Below, piece after piece: positions 1-11,515 of a stretch of DNA of 64,000 bases (the stretch's first letter is position 1; the number at the start of each line of letters is the position of its first letter). This DNA is from Kalmanozyma brasiliensis GHG001 (taxonomy: Eukaryota; Basidiomycota; Ustilaginomycetes; Ustilaginales). The stretch is from positions 126,853-190,852 of the forward strand of contig NW_015961960.1 of NCBI RefSeq assembly GCF_000497045.1. The letters run 5' to 3'. The notes beneath the pieces were generated by a model. It saw only the letters and a list, made by a program, of their open reading frames with translations. It searched no databases and was not told the DNA's origin. The position numbers and the translations under genes are program-made.

Positions 1-607
1 CCACCGCCTTGCCGTGACCCTTCTTGGCGAGGATCTCGGGCGCTGCGTAGCCGAAACTGCCGCACACCGAGGTGAGCACCTCGTCGTCGTCCTTCATGTG
101 CGCCGCAATGCCAAAGTCGACCAGCACCACGTTGGCGTCCTCCTCCTTGGTTCGATACAGGATGTTCTCGGGCTTGATGTCGCGATGCACAATCTTGTGG
201 TGATGTAGGTATTGGATCGCCGAGAGCACCGAACGAATGGTACGACACGCATCCAGCTCGGTGAACCGCCCGCGAGACAGGATGCGCTCAAACAGCTCGC
301 CGCCGGTCGCCTCTTCGAAGACCAGGTAGTACTTGTCCTTGCTCTCGAACCAATCCAGAAACTTGACCACGTGCGGCTGGTCCAGACCCTTGAGCACGTT
401 CATCTCATCCTTGACAATCTCGTCGTGCCCGCGCAGGATACGCTTGCTGATCACCTTGACCGCCACGTTGATGGGCGGATCTGCTGCTTTCCATGTCGCC
501 GACCTGACAATACCGAAGGTGCCTTCGCCTAGCGTCTTGTTGAACGTGTACTCCTTCTTCTTGACGTACGATTCTGGCTGTTTTGCGAGCGGGTTGTGGA
601 AAGGCAT
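1..607 (-). CDS. Calcium/calmodulin-dependent-type protein kinase, 5' part (runs off left edge)
   Basis: The minus-strand frame is open from an ATG at 607 to the window edge, giving the first 202 residues of a Ser/Thr kinase. All N-lobe and active-loop landmarks are visible: the glycine loop LGEGTFG (26-32), the ATP-binding Lys in VAVKV (K51), the catalytic loop HRDIKPEN (141-148), DFG (164-166) and APE (189-191). The short N-terminus before the kinase domain and the sequence around the catalytic loop fit the CaMK group, close to fungal Cmk1/Cmk2. The C-lobe and any calmodulin-binding tail lie outside the window, so calmodulin dependence is inferred from the family. The gene diverges from RIB7 across about 1.1 kb. 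Confidence 0.88.
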   Translation of the reverse strand, partial: MPFHNPLAKQPESYVKKKEYTFNKTLGEGTFGIVRSATWKAADPPINVAVKVISKRILRGHDEIVKDEMNVLKGLDQPHVVKFLDWFESKDKYYLVFEEATGGELFERILSRGRFTELDACRTIRSVLSAIQYLHHHKIVHRDIKPENILYRTKEEDANVVLVDFGIAAHMKDDDEVLTSVCGSFGYAAPEILAKKGHGKAV

Positions 608-1718
608 AGTCCGCTGTGAGTCCGAGATCCAGGTCCGTGATCGAGCAGTTGACGAGCAGCGAGAGAGCGCCGAAGTGTGTGGACTTGCAAATCCTTTGAG
701 GGCAGTAAGATGGATGCGGTCGTGATCCGAGCTGGGCCGTTCGGCTGCTAACGAATGTCCAGGTGTGTCGAGCCAGGGGACATATGCGAGATCCGAGAGA
801 AGCTTATGAAGGCGAGCGGGCTCGAGGTGGGGCGTTGATAGGAAGAGGCCAGGAACGAGATCGATCAACAACGACACAATGAATGGTAGGAGATATGAGA
901 GATGATCAAGGGGAAAGGAGGAGCGTGTGTGTGTATGAGTTGTCTGAGTCAAGTCACAGCGGCGGCGGGGTAATCGTTGATGATGCGGTCATCTTTCAAG
1001 AGCCAACAAGGAAATTAGAGCTGCTCTGCTGCCTCAAAATTATTGACCCTGGCGCGCGCATTGGCCAAGTCGCCGTCGGAAAGAGACCGCAGGCTCAGAA
1101 AACTACGAGCCTCTGCTCACCGGATCAGCTGCTCCGGCCTCTCAACTATAAGCAACGGTAGCAAGGAGGTCATGCCGCAGACACATCACATTGCACGCAA
1201 TCACACGACACCGACGCACTCCTTGCCCAGTATCGAGTCGGTGCGGTCCGTCACACTGAGTACGCGTGCGGATGACCCGGCCCAGCAAGGTGGTGAGTAA
1301 TGCGAATCGACTCGCTCCTCACGCGATACGCTCCAAATTCAGATGATTGCCGAACAAAGAACAAGAAGAATTGGTTCAGGGTCCTCCTCTCGCACGCGCC
1401 ATCATCGGATCATCCAACTGTGAGTGACTTTGGCTCTTCTCATTCAACGGTCATACGATCCACCTTCCAAGACCATCACATTGCCGGCTTGTTTCCGATC
1501 ACACCAAATTGGCGTCACGGCACACGGCACAGCCTCTCATCTCAACTCAGGCTCGAGGGAATACGCGCGACCAAGGGTTGCTGTCCGAACAGCCGTCGGA
1601 TCGGATCGGAAAGCATCGCATCAGCCAAGCTCGAATCGGCTTCGGGCCGTGCCGTCCACATTCAGTGAACACTCTCACGGATTGAAACACGTCTCGAGGC
1701 GAGGAAAGTCAAGGCTCC
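608..1718. other. Divergent intergenic region between kinase and RIB7
   Basis: About 1.1 kb with no credible coding frame. It must hold both promoters. It contains a short GT run near 925-935 and a GTGAGT sequence at 1420 that could be a donor of a 5' UTR intron of RIB7. No clear TATA element stands out. Confidence 0.5.
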
Positions 1719-2504
1719 ATGTCTAGCTCAGCATCAACCTCAGCATCAGCGGACGAGGAGCGAGCGGCTGCGTTCTTGCAAGAGTCGCTCCAGTTCAGCA
1801 GCCACAGCCACCGCCCCAACCCAGCACGCCCGCACGTCACATTGACCTTTGCTCAATCGCAGGATGGCAAGATTGCAGGAGCGGGCAAGGCGCAGCTGGC
1901 GCTCAGCGGTTCCGAGAGCATGCTCATGACCCACACGCTGCGCACGCTGCACGACGGTATCATGGTAGGCATTGGCACGGTCCTCAACGACAATCCTCAG
2001 TTGAATGCACGTCTGCTCTGTAGCCCGCCTGCCGTGTCGCAACTGCCGAGACCCGTAGTGCTCGATTCGCTGTTGCGCATGCCCCTCGACGCGAAGCTGA
2101 TGGCCAATTACGCGGCTGGTGTAGGGCGCAAACCTCTCATCATTGTGTCGAGCCAAGCCGACCCGGACAAACGCAGTCATCTTGAAAGCTCGGGAGCCGA
2201 GGTGATGCAGGTGCAGGGGAGCGCCGCATCAATGGGTCAGCTCGACTGGACCGAGACGCTCGCAGCCATACGCAAGGCAGGCATCACTCGACTCATGGTA
2301 GAAGGCGGCGCTGCTGTGATCGACAGCCTCTTGCAGCAACCACAGCTGATCGATACCTTGCTTGTGACGATTGCACCCATCACGGTAGGGCCCAACGGCT
2401 TCGGTCCTACTGCCAAGCTGCCAGGCGACTCTGATGCATCATGGCCAGCGCCAAGTCGAGCTCAGTTTGGCAAGGACGAGGTGGTGGTGTGGCATCGCCA
2501 TTAA
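1719..2504 (+). CDS. RIB7: 2,5-diamino-6-ribosylamino-4(3H)-pyrimidinone 5'-phosphate reductase (riboflavin pathway)
   Basis: An intronless 261-residue protein with a RibD C-terminal (dihydrofolate-reductase-like) fold. Family signatures are visible in order: PHVTLTFAQSQDGKIAG (38-54), LHDGIMVGIGTVLNDNPQLN (77-96), the strand-turn RPVVLDSLLR (111-120), and the glycine-rich cofactor motif LMVEGGAAVIDSLL (192-205). In fungi this NADPH-dependent enzyme reduces the ribose of the diaminopyrimidine intermediate before deamination, the reverse of the order used by most bacteria. The length matches fungal Rib7 proteins (about 240-280). The first 35 residues are Ser/Ala-rich and not conserved. The ATG at 1719 is the first in frame before the conserved core. 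Confidence 0.9.
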   Translation: MSSSASTSASADEERAAAFLQESLQFSSHSHRPNPARPHVTLTFAQSQDGKIAGAGKAQLALSGSESMLMTHTLRTLHDGIMVGIGTVLNDNPQLNARLLCSPPAVSQLPRPVVLDSLLRMPLDAKLMANYAAGVGRKPLIIVSSQADPDKRSHLESSGAEVMQVQGSAASMGQLDWTETLAAIRKAGITRLMVEGGAAVIDSLLQQPQLIDTLLVTIAPITVGPNGFGPTAKLPGDSDASWPAPSRAQFGKDEVVVWHRH

Positions 2505-4414
2505 CGTGTGGCTTGGCTGCCAATCCCCCAATCAAGACAATGTGCCACTCGGCTAGTCGGTCGTCTATTGTTGTTTGTCAAGCGCATTGTTGTGTGTCGG
2601 CCTCTCCTTCTGCCCTCTGCCCTGGAACGCCGATGGACAATGGGCAACGACCCTCGCTTGGGTGACAGTTCTGTGTCATCAGCGGTTACATGCGCTTGCA
2701 GCATGGATCCCGAGTGCACCACAATGCACGCATTGCCCCGGAACCACCTACGGATTGAGTCCGACAGAAGGGTACTGTAGGATCCCATGGGCAGGCTCAG
2801 CGCGGTCCATCGTGCTCCGTCGGTTGTTCCGACTTGGGGTCGCCTATCGAGCTGTCTGGCCTAAATTGATTCGCTTTTGTCTGCTCTCGAGACCTCCATT
2901 GTATACAGCTGCCCCTACTCTGTGTCGTGAACGATCAGCAATTGTTCGGCGCTCCTCCGTCCAGTTTGTCATGCCTGTTCGATAGCAATGCCACTCGTCG
3001 ACCCAGAAGGCAGAAACAATAGCAACACCCGGTCGCGCGTGGGTACACAGCTCGGGACCAGGTGACCACATCCCATGGTCACGCTGCGCGAACCCCCTCC
3101 CAACGCTGCACAAGCACCGTCGCATGGGTGCCACTCGGACGACGCCCATCGGTGACTGATGACAGGTGCATTCGTTGCAACGAGCCGCCTTACCGCCTCG
3201 CTCTTGCTTGTCTGCCATGCGCATGATTCAAGAGACCAATCTTGTCACGCCCAACCACGACGTCGGCGTCTCATTTGTCCGATGTAAGAGATCTTCGCTG
3301 CTCTTGTTGTGCGGTGAGGCTTGTCCCTATTTCGGGCAGAGAATCGGCCGACAAGCCAGCCGATGAACTGGGCCGGCAAAGCATGTGACATGGTCCCTGG
3401 TGGCGCTTCGACCATCACAGGGGCCCGGGAACGCCCAAGTCGCTCTCACCATGCATATACATGCACTCCTTTTCCGACTCAGCTCGCTTAGACCCCCGGC
3501 CTAGGTCTTGGTTCTCCTGCTCTCTCATTGTCTGTGCGTGCCCGACCATTGTCCGTGCGCGTGAAAGCGGATGCAATGCAAGTTTTGCGAGATCCACATC
3601 CGACATGCAAGAGCAGGAGAGGCAACGGAGGACCGCGGATGCCATCCGAGCTGCACCTTGCTTGCACAAGATCCAATTTGCCAGTTCGGTTGCGGAAATG
3701 CGACGCCTTGGCAGGAAAAAGAACACGAACAAAGAGAAGCCTCCAAGGCCCGGACCGAGATCTGGGTGCGAATTTTTTAGGCGCGACGCCGTCGTGGCAT
3801 GCAGCCCAACTGATTGCAGGCCCATCCCATGGTTTTGCATGAGCTGGTCTCCTCCTGTGGCTCCTAGATGCACACCGGGAGAGATGGCTGTGGATCTCGA
3901 TCGGCTTTGACGACACACACACACTCTTTCCAGCCAAGAAAGCATCGCCGGCTATGGTTCGAAGAGGTTGCCGAAGTTTGCCCGTAAGCGTGGCGCAGAC
4001 CAGATTCTCGGAACCCGTCCGCTGCGACGCCAAGCTTCTTTTTTTTTCCACGCTTCCACGCGAGCGTGGACAATCCGAAAACATTGAATTTATGCAAGCG
4101 AATTCCCGAAACCTTTGCTTGGGGAATGCGGAGAATCGCCTACATGCAGATTCTCCTCTGATCTCACTGCATCGCGGTTTCAATGTGTACCTTGTCGATC
4201 AAGGCTCCGGATCTCCTGCGCTGTAGGCATGATCCAAGTCGTTCGCAGGGACGATTCAGATGTCACCGTTCTCGGACGGTCCGATACGAGAGGATTCACA
4301 CTCGACTCACCAACACTCTTGTAGGGATGCTCGACGTTGGCCTCATCGTTCGTCGGCTTCAAAGTTCGACCGAGGAGCAGGGTTCCCGGCTCGTTCTGGC
4401 AGGATCGGTCGGGT

Positions 4415-4468
4415 CAACAATGCCAGCAATGCCAGCAATACCAACAATGCAAACATTGCCAACAATGG
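4415..4468. repeat. 9-bp minisatellite, six degenerate copies
   Basis: Six consecutive 9-mers of the form CARCAATGC (CAACAATGC, CAGCAATGC, CAGCAATAC, CAACAATGC, AAACATTGC, CAACAATGG). It lies in the gene-poor region and is followed by a short GATT run (4478-4492). Confidence 0.75.
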
Positions 4469-7400
4469 AACCACGATGATGATTGATTGATTGACACGTT
4501 CAGCGTGGACGACAAGCCTCACCAGGTCAAAGCAATCCCATCCTGACACTCCTATGTCTTCGGGTCAGCTGCAAGCAATCCCAATCACCCCACTTTGATG
4601 CAAGTGCAGCTGACGATGCACAAGAATGGACCTTGTGCACACTGGTTGCATCCCTCTCATTGTGTAGCCGCCGTAGCCGCGCATCGCTCCCCTCCGACGC
4701 GAGCCAAGAAATTCCACAAAGGGGCAATCAGCAACATCACAAGCGCTCTGCCCGTCATCCCGGTGTCTTTCTACTGCGCCCTCTTCGATAGAATTCCCTT
4801 TTATTTTTTGTTTCTCTCAAAAAGAGAGCGTGCACACGGGAACCCGCAGCCGAAATCCCGGCAGTCTGGAAGCTACTTTGCCGCGGTCTCAGTCGTTCCA
4901 TGCACCCAGGTCGGGAGGACGAAAAGATCGACCGGCATTCGACCGGACTGTTTGTTTCTGTCTGTGCTAGTGCTGCTAGCCAGCAACTTTGCAAAGACTT
5001 GTAACAGAGAAACACCAATACTTACGTCGACAAGTTTCAAGCGGTCATAGTCTAGTCAGCACGATGCTCGAAACGACAAGAGAAAGAGCGGAACACAAGC
5101 TGACTCACGGCTCCCAGCAAAGCGCCGTTGCCGAAGATCGTGGTCGGACTCCGGGTTGCTCTGTCCGCCGATCGCATCACTTTCCGCGGAACGAGAGATA
5201 CAAAATCTGGTTGCCTTTTTCTTTGTCTTGGCAGAGAGGAGCAGGCGAACAGGGATCCGGTGAGTCTTCGGATGCCTTCCTTTCGGGTCTCTCACACCCG
5301 CACATCTCGCCTGCATAAACACGAAACGGCCATATGGCTTGTTCCGTTGCCAATCCCGACATGCCAATGTTGCAATAAGCGTCGCATGGCATGAACAACG
5401 TTTGAGCCGACCTTTCAGGTTAGCCACAACTGTCCACGGTCGAGGTGATCACGCCTGGATCCCATGAACAGGACGCATTCTGCCGACTCGAAGACATACA
5501 CCAGGAGAGAGGGCAGAGGGCACGCTTCAACAATGGATCGCTCTGCAGATTCCGAGCCCATTTGCACCACGAGTCCAGCATTGTTTTAGCCCATTGTTCA
5601 TCAGCAGTGCCCCCGCTTGCCAGATCCACCAAACGAGCCCAGCTGAGCTGTCTCACGCGTTTCCGACCAGCTCGACATGGGACTGCGTCTTGGCATCCAT
5701 CATCGATCAACAGGGGCCATGCGAAGCGAGCTGTGTTGAGCACAATGTTTCAGTACCAACACAGACGGCGTCTGCTTTCCTTTCCCTACTCGAGATGCCG
5801 AATGAGGTCCCAATTGATATTGCCAGCCGAGCCGGGAAGCGGGCTAGTTGCAACATCGATCTACATGTAAGTAGCACAAACACATACAGAGTCGCTACGC
5901 GGTCAATTTTAGCACCGCGCTCGGCTGTCGGCGAATGGATGACTAAATACACTTTAATCACCAAGAAAACATGGAAGCCAAGAGATCTCCGACACGCATT
6001 CGGGTCTCTCGGCCTGCCACTCTCCCCCTTCCAAGGCACATCGCCAAAAGGCGCCGACAGAAAGGCGCCGACCGACAAGACAAGGTGCATGGTTCTGTCA
6101 GAGTTCATGACATGACAATGTCGCAATCTCCCACGCTGCCGTACTACCTTGCTGTGCCCTCGTCACACGACCAGTGTGCACTTTGAGAGTCCGCTGAGCA
6201 GCTCATGGATGTCGTTGGTGCCTTGCTCCTCTAGACATCGGGCCTGGTCTCAGATGCGGCATTTTTGCCGTGGCGTCGTACCCGAACGCGTTTCCTCTCT
6301 CCGGGCGAATCACACCCATATTTGTGCAGGAGCATGGAAGAGAGGGTGCCAGAGCGCATCTTCGTTGGCATGTGCTAGTCTCTTCCGCGTCCACGTCCGC
6401 GTCCGTTCGCGTTCGAGTTCGCCCAGCCTGCTTGCCCTTTCAACTCTTTTAGACCTAGCCGACTTCCGAATCGAGGTGGTACCCGGGTGTGGACCATCAT
6501 CTGGGTTCATGCCGGCGGTTGATCAGCTGGAAGCCCTACAGTAGCGCGCATCCCGTTTCCGAACTGGGCACAGCTTCCCGCTTCGAACTCCCCCTATCTG
6601 AGCTGCAACACTTGCCTTCCCCCTGCCCCTTTCCGCTGCACCATGATGCTCTAATGTCGGTATCATGGTATCGTGGCGCGCTGATCCGGTGCATGCAGTA
6701 TCGCCTTTCTTTGCACGTGTTGCCGGACACCGTTCAGTGACACTGGGTGACCCTTCCAGGTTTTGCTCGACCCTTGTTCGGCTGTTCGTTCTGATTCCGT
6801 CGATGTCAAATCATTGATGATTCTGCTCGAACGCGCTCGCCGTCGTCCATGTAGCTTTCGCGCGTCAGAGAGTCCCCTTTGGCGCGATCCTCTCACCTGT
6901 CTTGTTCGTTCACCACGAAAGACTTCGGTCTCTTCAAGAAACGAACGGGTCGCTTGCGCACCCAAAGTTTGCCCTAAAGCGACACAGACAATGCTCGGCG
7001 CTAGACAATTGCTATTGTTTCCAAAATCGTCCATCCTCCCGCTGTTCGACATCTCACATGGTCCATAGTTCGCCCAATGCTTCTTCTGTCCGCTCCACCA
7101 TTGTTTAGTCTCGGACCTCGTGTCCAAGGTCTACTCACGCTTCCTTTGTGCTCTCCATCTACTCGCTCTCTCCCTCCTCTCCTCGCTACTCGCCGCAAAC
7201 ATCCGCGTCGACAGCTAGCCCTTCTCCTTGCCCCTTTCACCTGCTCGCTGCATTCCCTCCAGATTGTACGGCTCGGCAAGGCAGACTCACCTACATCAAT
7301 ACTCGACGAGCCGCATCTGCACTGAAACTTTCTTTGCGCATCCTGCTGCACGTTCTTGCACTTGCGACCGCCCGTTCTGACCGCACTCATCCGTGCATTG

Positions 7401-8656
7401 TCCGGTCCCACAGCAGCCGATCGCCTTCCTGCACGCTCGGGTCCCTCCGACTCCGCGCTGTACGAACCTCGATGACAGATCGTTGGTGTCACGCCCTCAT
7501 ATCACACTCGCACTAAAAAGGGCTGCATAGCGGCAAGACATTGCCGCAGAGTCACTCACGCGCTCTTGGCCACACGCTCATACGTTGACGGAGCGCAGCG
7601 GCCTTGCTTCCCCCTCATAAGGGCACGGACGAGGGCGCTACGCTCGCTCTTTGTTCTGTCCGTGGGTCCATTCTTTCAGTAGGACAGAATCCCACCTCTC
7701 TTTCTTCATAACAACCACATGGCCTTTCGCCTCTCGTAAAAGGGCTCGCATCTCTTGGTCCCTTTCTCGTCCGCCCTCTCAACAATCAAGGCTATTCTTT
7801 TCGCTCCCGGCACGACATTGTCGGCTCGGACTGGCTGTCATCGCCCGGAGGTGGCTTCATTCACCTATCACAGCCGCGTGACCATTTTCCGGACAGCCCC
7901 ACCATCTCGCATCTGCCCCACCATCGACGCGACTCTGGTCACATTGGCGACTGCGCACTTCATTTGCGCGGTTCCAACGCTCTGCTGTTTCTGTCAGCTT
8001 CTTTTACGCGGCCTGTCGTTACGTCGCTAGCTGCAGCAATCAGCTGTGCCAACCAAGCAGTGGGCACGCTTCTGCGTCTCGTCACCACCACCGACAAGAC
8101 CAGGGGCTGCCGCTGATATGAAAGCGATCTCCCACACCATAGCGTAAGTGAACTCGCCATTCGGTCCCTCATACTTGGTTGTATTTCTATTTCATTGTGG
8201 GCAGGCTAGACATGAGGAGGATCTCATCAGCCCCTTTCTCTCCTGAGGAGATCAGGCCGAAAGGAACCCAGCAATCCGGTCGGTGGGCGTAGCCGGATTG
8301 TTCGTTTCTCAATGGTGTGCCCGAGATCGAGCTGCGGTCCATCTACAATGCTCTTCGTCGCCCATCGGCTCAGACTTCATGTTCTGGTCATGGAGGCTCG
8401 GACAGTGGCGCTGGAGAATTCGACCCCCGCGCTGATCTCCTCGCTTGCAGCTCGTTGTCTCTGACGAGTCTGACCCTTTTGTCAGCCTTCGCATCCCCAA
8501 ATGCTTCAGCGAAAGCGCAATGTGCTGAACGAAACCCCTCTCCATCCTCCCTCCGCCTTCCTATTTTCGTGCTGTCCCTTTATATCGTCCCGAACACCCC
8601 GAAACACCAGCAGGCCTCACAAAGTATCCCGCTCCGCTAGAAGCACTCTGGACTCC

Positions 8657-8920
8657 GTAAGTTGGCCTTCCGTTCCTTTCCTTCCCTGCCCGAAGCTGTT
8701 CTCCGCTTCTTTCGAGCACAATGGGCTTCTGTCATTGTTCTGAAAGCGGCGGAGAGATGAATCTGCGCGCCGAGCATGCATTCTTTCTCCGAATGCTCTC
8801 GACCTCGACTGTGCTCTATGTGCCGACTCCCGCCAATCCTGATTCGCCGGTGATGTTCCACTTTAAGACGCCGTACCATCTCCTGCAGAGGCCCTTTCTG
8901 CGCAGCATCGTTTGTTTCAG
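8657..8920 (+). other. Candidate 5' UTR intron of the HMG-box gene
   Basis: A consensus donor GTAAGT begins near 8657-8659 and a pyrimidine-rich acceptor TTTGTTTCAG ends at 8920. Removing this segment would place the next in-frame ATG (8930) ten bases after the junction. This is inferred from splice-site sequences only. Confidence 0.4.
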
Positions 8921-9076
8921 GATCTCAAAATGAGCAGCACGCTGACAATCGCTTCGTTCCTTTGTCACAACTATTCATGGTGGATCCACGGAACCGTATT
9001 TGCACCTTGGCGTCTCCTCTCTGTAACATTGTCGACTCGTCAGATCTCACGAGGCGCGGCTTCACTCCCCCGCACG

Positions 9077-10840
9077 ATGGCACAACAGGGCTACGGCCTT
9101 GGCTCCGGTCCCTCTCGTGCCGGCCAGTACGATGACAGAGGGACAGGCCAGAGCCGTTCTGACTACGATGGTGTCGCGGTCGCAGCACCGCAGCCCGAAG
9201 CTTTCGGACGGTCTCAAACATATGCCGATGGGTCGCCACTTTTCTCGACGGCATCGTACGATCAGACAGCGGTAGGTGGAAACACGTCGTCTCCGCTCAA
9301 CATACCCAATCAGCATCCGAATAACGGCTCCTATGGATTTGCGGGCGGCAACACCACGCTCCCTCACCATCAGACGCACTACGCGCCGTATTCGCACGCC
9401 TCACCGCATCTCGGTCACTCGCCGCACCTCGGTCACTCTTCGCAGACGTACCCTCACCACCATCACCATCAGCAGCACCAACATCAGCAGCATCAGCCGC
9501 CGCCGCCGCCGCAGCAACAGCAACAGGGCGCTCAGCACCATCAGCTGGGCATGCCGATACCGGGCGATCTGACCAATACGCAGCCTCTGGGCATGCACAT
9601 GGGCCCATCAGCTTACGGGCTGCATCACCATCCGACGGGTCACGCGCCGGTCTCGCTCGATGCGCAGCGCAAATCGCAGACTCGAGCCGAGACCGAAGAA
9701 CCACACACGCCACGACCTCCCAACGCCTGGATCCTATACCGGTCGCAGAAGTTCCGCGAGATTCAACAAACGCGCGACTCGCAATCGCGCTCCGGTGCGG
9801 CCGAGAAGCCCAAATCCCAGGCCGAGATCTCGCGCATCATCTCGCACATGTGGCAGAACGAATCGGTGACGGTCAAGCAGGAATTTGAGGCGTTGGCGGA
9901 CGAAAAGAAGCTGGCGCACCAACGCATGTATCCCTCCTACCGATATCGACCCAAGAAGAAGGGCAAGTCCAAGTCGAGCACTTCGGCGGCGCAGAGTAGC
10001 AGTGCGAGACAGCAGTCGTCGGAGAGCCACGAGCTCAAGAAGCGCGTCTACGGCGGATTCTGTGGGGGCCAGCAGGAGCACGATGGTGCCGAGGGCAGCT
10101 CGTCGTCTTCGTTCGATCGAAAGGGAGGCGAGCCGCAACGCATGGTGGCCAGTCAGGGAATGCCTAGCTTCCACGACCCGGCGGGACGCGATCGCAAGCC
10201 CAACTTCGGCGGCGATCGAAGGGAGGTGGCGACCAACAACTACGGACGGTCTGCGCTCGGCAACATGGCTTCGAACGACCACCTGTTTTCGTACACGAGC
10301 TCGCGCATGCATCCGTACGGCGAGCGGCCGGGTTCGCGCACGACCGAGGTGTTTGGCGAAGCTTCGTCGGCGTCGCACGCGTACGCGGGCAGTCACTGGC
10401 CGGACTCGGATGCGCTCAGCGGGTCCTCCGGCAGTGCGTACGGGGACAATGCGCGCAGTGGAGCGGGCTATGCTGGTCTCGGCCCTGCTAGGCTCGGCTC
10501 GACCTCGCTGTTGGGCTCGAACCCCATGGGCGGCGCGTCGCTGTTGGCGGTTCCCTCGCCTCAACGCCCCTCCGTTCCCTCCCAACACCTCCACCATTCC
10601 ATCGACCACCTCGACTCGAGCGGCCTCAACCTCAACGAGCTCGCGAACGCAGGGGGCAGCTTCCGCCCCAATCCGCTGACCAACCATCCCCCACCGCCGC
10701 CGCTTCCCTCCCGATTCAACCCATCCAGCTTCGGCGAGTCGAGGTCCGACCCCAACGCCGCCAGCGGTCTGGCTGTCAACACGGGCAGCGATGGTCTGCC
10801 AGACTCGTTCGACCCGCATCGCCGCCTCCAGATGCCCTAA
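9077..10840 (+). CDS. HMG-box transcription factor of the MATA_HMG / Ste11-Rop1-Prf1 class
   Basis: From the ATG at 9077 (purine at -3, G at +4) the protein has 587 residues. A His/Gln/Pro-rich region (about 130-155) precedes one HMG box (about 210-295) that opens with PRPPNAWILYRSQK, has ISRIISHMWQNE in the middle, and ends in YRYRPKKKGKSK. The PRPPNAWILYR opening is the hallmark of the mating-type HMG subclass, which includes fission yeast Ste11 and the smut regulators Prf1 and Rop1. In smuts such factors control pheromone and mating-type genes; I cannot tell which paralogue this is. The rest is low-complexity Ser/Gly/Pro. An in-frame ATG at 8930 would add 49 residues. The gene follows a 6.6 kb gene-poor stretch, as often seen for developmental regulators. 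Confidence 0.88.
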   Translation: MAQQGYGLGSGPSRAGQYDDRGTGQSRSDYDGVAVAAPQPEAFGRSQTYADGSPLFSTASYDQTAVGGNTSSPLNIPNQHPNNGSYGFAGGNTTLPHHQTHYAPYSHASPHLGHSPHLGHSSQTYPHHHHHQQHQHQQHQPPPPPQQQQQGAQHHQLGMPIPGDLTNTQPLGMHMGPSAYGLHHHPTGHAPVSLDAQRKSQTRAETEEPHTPRPPNAWILYRSQKFREIQQTRDSQSRSGAAEKPKSQAEISRIISHMWQNESVTVKQEFEALADEKKLAHQRMYPSYRYRPKKKGKSKSSTSAAQSSSARQQSSESHELKKRVYGGFCGGQQEHDGAEGSSSSSFDRKGGEPQRMVASQGMPSFHDPAGRDRKPNFGGDRREVATNNYGRSALGNMASNDHLFSYTSSRMHPYGERPGSRTTEVFGEASSASHAYAGSHWPDSDALSGSSGSAYGDNARSGAGYAGLGPARLGSTSLLGSNPMGGASLLAVPSPQRPSVPSQHLHHSIDHLDSSGLNLNELANAGGSFRPNPLTNHPPPPPLPSRFNPSSFGESRSDPNAASGLAVNTGSDGLPDSFDPHRRLQMP

Positions 10841-11515
10841 ACCCCACTCCACCTCTCCCCGTCACAAGCAAGGAGAGAACAATGCAGACAAAGCTCCCCT
10901 TGCGAACAAAAACACGCACAGCTTGGGCCAATACTACGCACATACATGCAGCACCAAAAACAAGTTTCAAATGCGACGCCGCAACTGAAAGTGTGAAGGG
11001 AAAGGGGAAACGGCTCAGTCGTCGCAAAAGGGGATTTGAACATGAGGGTTTCGCGTGGCGACGCAACGTAATGGCCGGGGGGGAAAAGGGGAGGAATGGC
11101 TTCGCATGGCGACGCTGCTGTTCGCGTTCGGGCGACACACAGGCACGCGAGCTGTTGCGCACCCAGCTTCGAACCCTAAGCCCCCCAAAGCCACGTTCGC
11201 TCGATGTCACGCGGAGAAAGAGGCTTAACCCCGAACCCACAATGGCCGATTTCGCCGAAGCCTTTTTTTCTCGGGCATTTGTTAGAGCGAGATTGAGTTT
11301 GGGCGAATTAAGTTAATGGCGGAGAGCTCCACATTTTGGGTTCGTGCGCGCTGAGTCGGAGGACCCTTTCTTCTCGCTTTCATCACCTCTTCGACGATAC
11401 GATTCAACGCCGCTGCCGGGCTGACCACGTTAAGCGACTCTTTCCCAACCCAACACAAGGAGTCAAGTACAGGCAGAAGCGTCAAGATCTAGCAGCACAC
11501 GTATCGCCCGCCGCC
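10841..11515. other. Intergenic region, HMG gene 3' end and RUB1 promoter
   Basis: 675 bases with no credible coding frame. It should carry the 3' UTR of the HMG gene and the RUB1 promoter and leader. There is a G run at 11078-11085 and a T run near 11263, but no clear element. Confidence 0.5.

Larger units (their letters stand above)
2505..9076. other. Large gene-poor region upstream of the HMG-box gene
   Basis: About 6.6 kb with many short open frames on both strands but none with protein-like composition or a recognisable domain. The left half is of mixed composition and includes a 9-bp minisatellite (4415-4468) and a small inverted repeat (4055-4070, seven-base arms). From about 7080 to 8700 it becomes pyrimidine-rich, typical of a long 5' leader of a plus-strand gene. 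A TTTATATC sequence near 8579 and a candidate 5' UTR intron (8655-8920 area) lie close to the HMG gene. It most likely holds the promoter and leader of that regulator; a non-coding RNA is possible but not shown. Confidence 0.55.

Noticed and set aside
3488..4183. 231-codon minus-strand open frame in the gene-poor region
   Set aside because: Composition is not protein-like (many Arg, Ser, Cys, His), no domain, and overlapping frames on the other strand are equally open.
4716..4724. ACAAAGGGG, one base from the smut pheromone response element ACAAAGGGA
   Set aside because: A single near-match; similar matches occur elsewhere (20866-20874, 42872 area), so chance is the simplest explanation.
9734..10852. 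372-codon minus-strand open frame opposite the HMG gene
   Set aside because: Codon-aligned shadow with Arg/Val/Ala-rich composition.
11172..11179. AACCCTAA, resembling a telomerase RNA template for TTAGGG repeats, in the 3' region of the HMG gene
   Set aside because: Only 8 nt long and expected by chance; no supporting RNA structure could be recognised.
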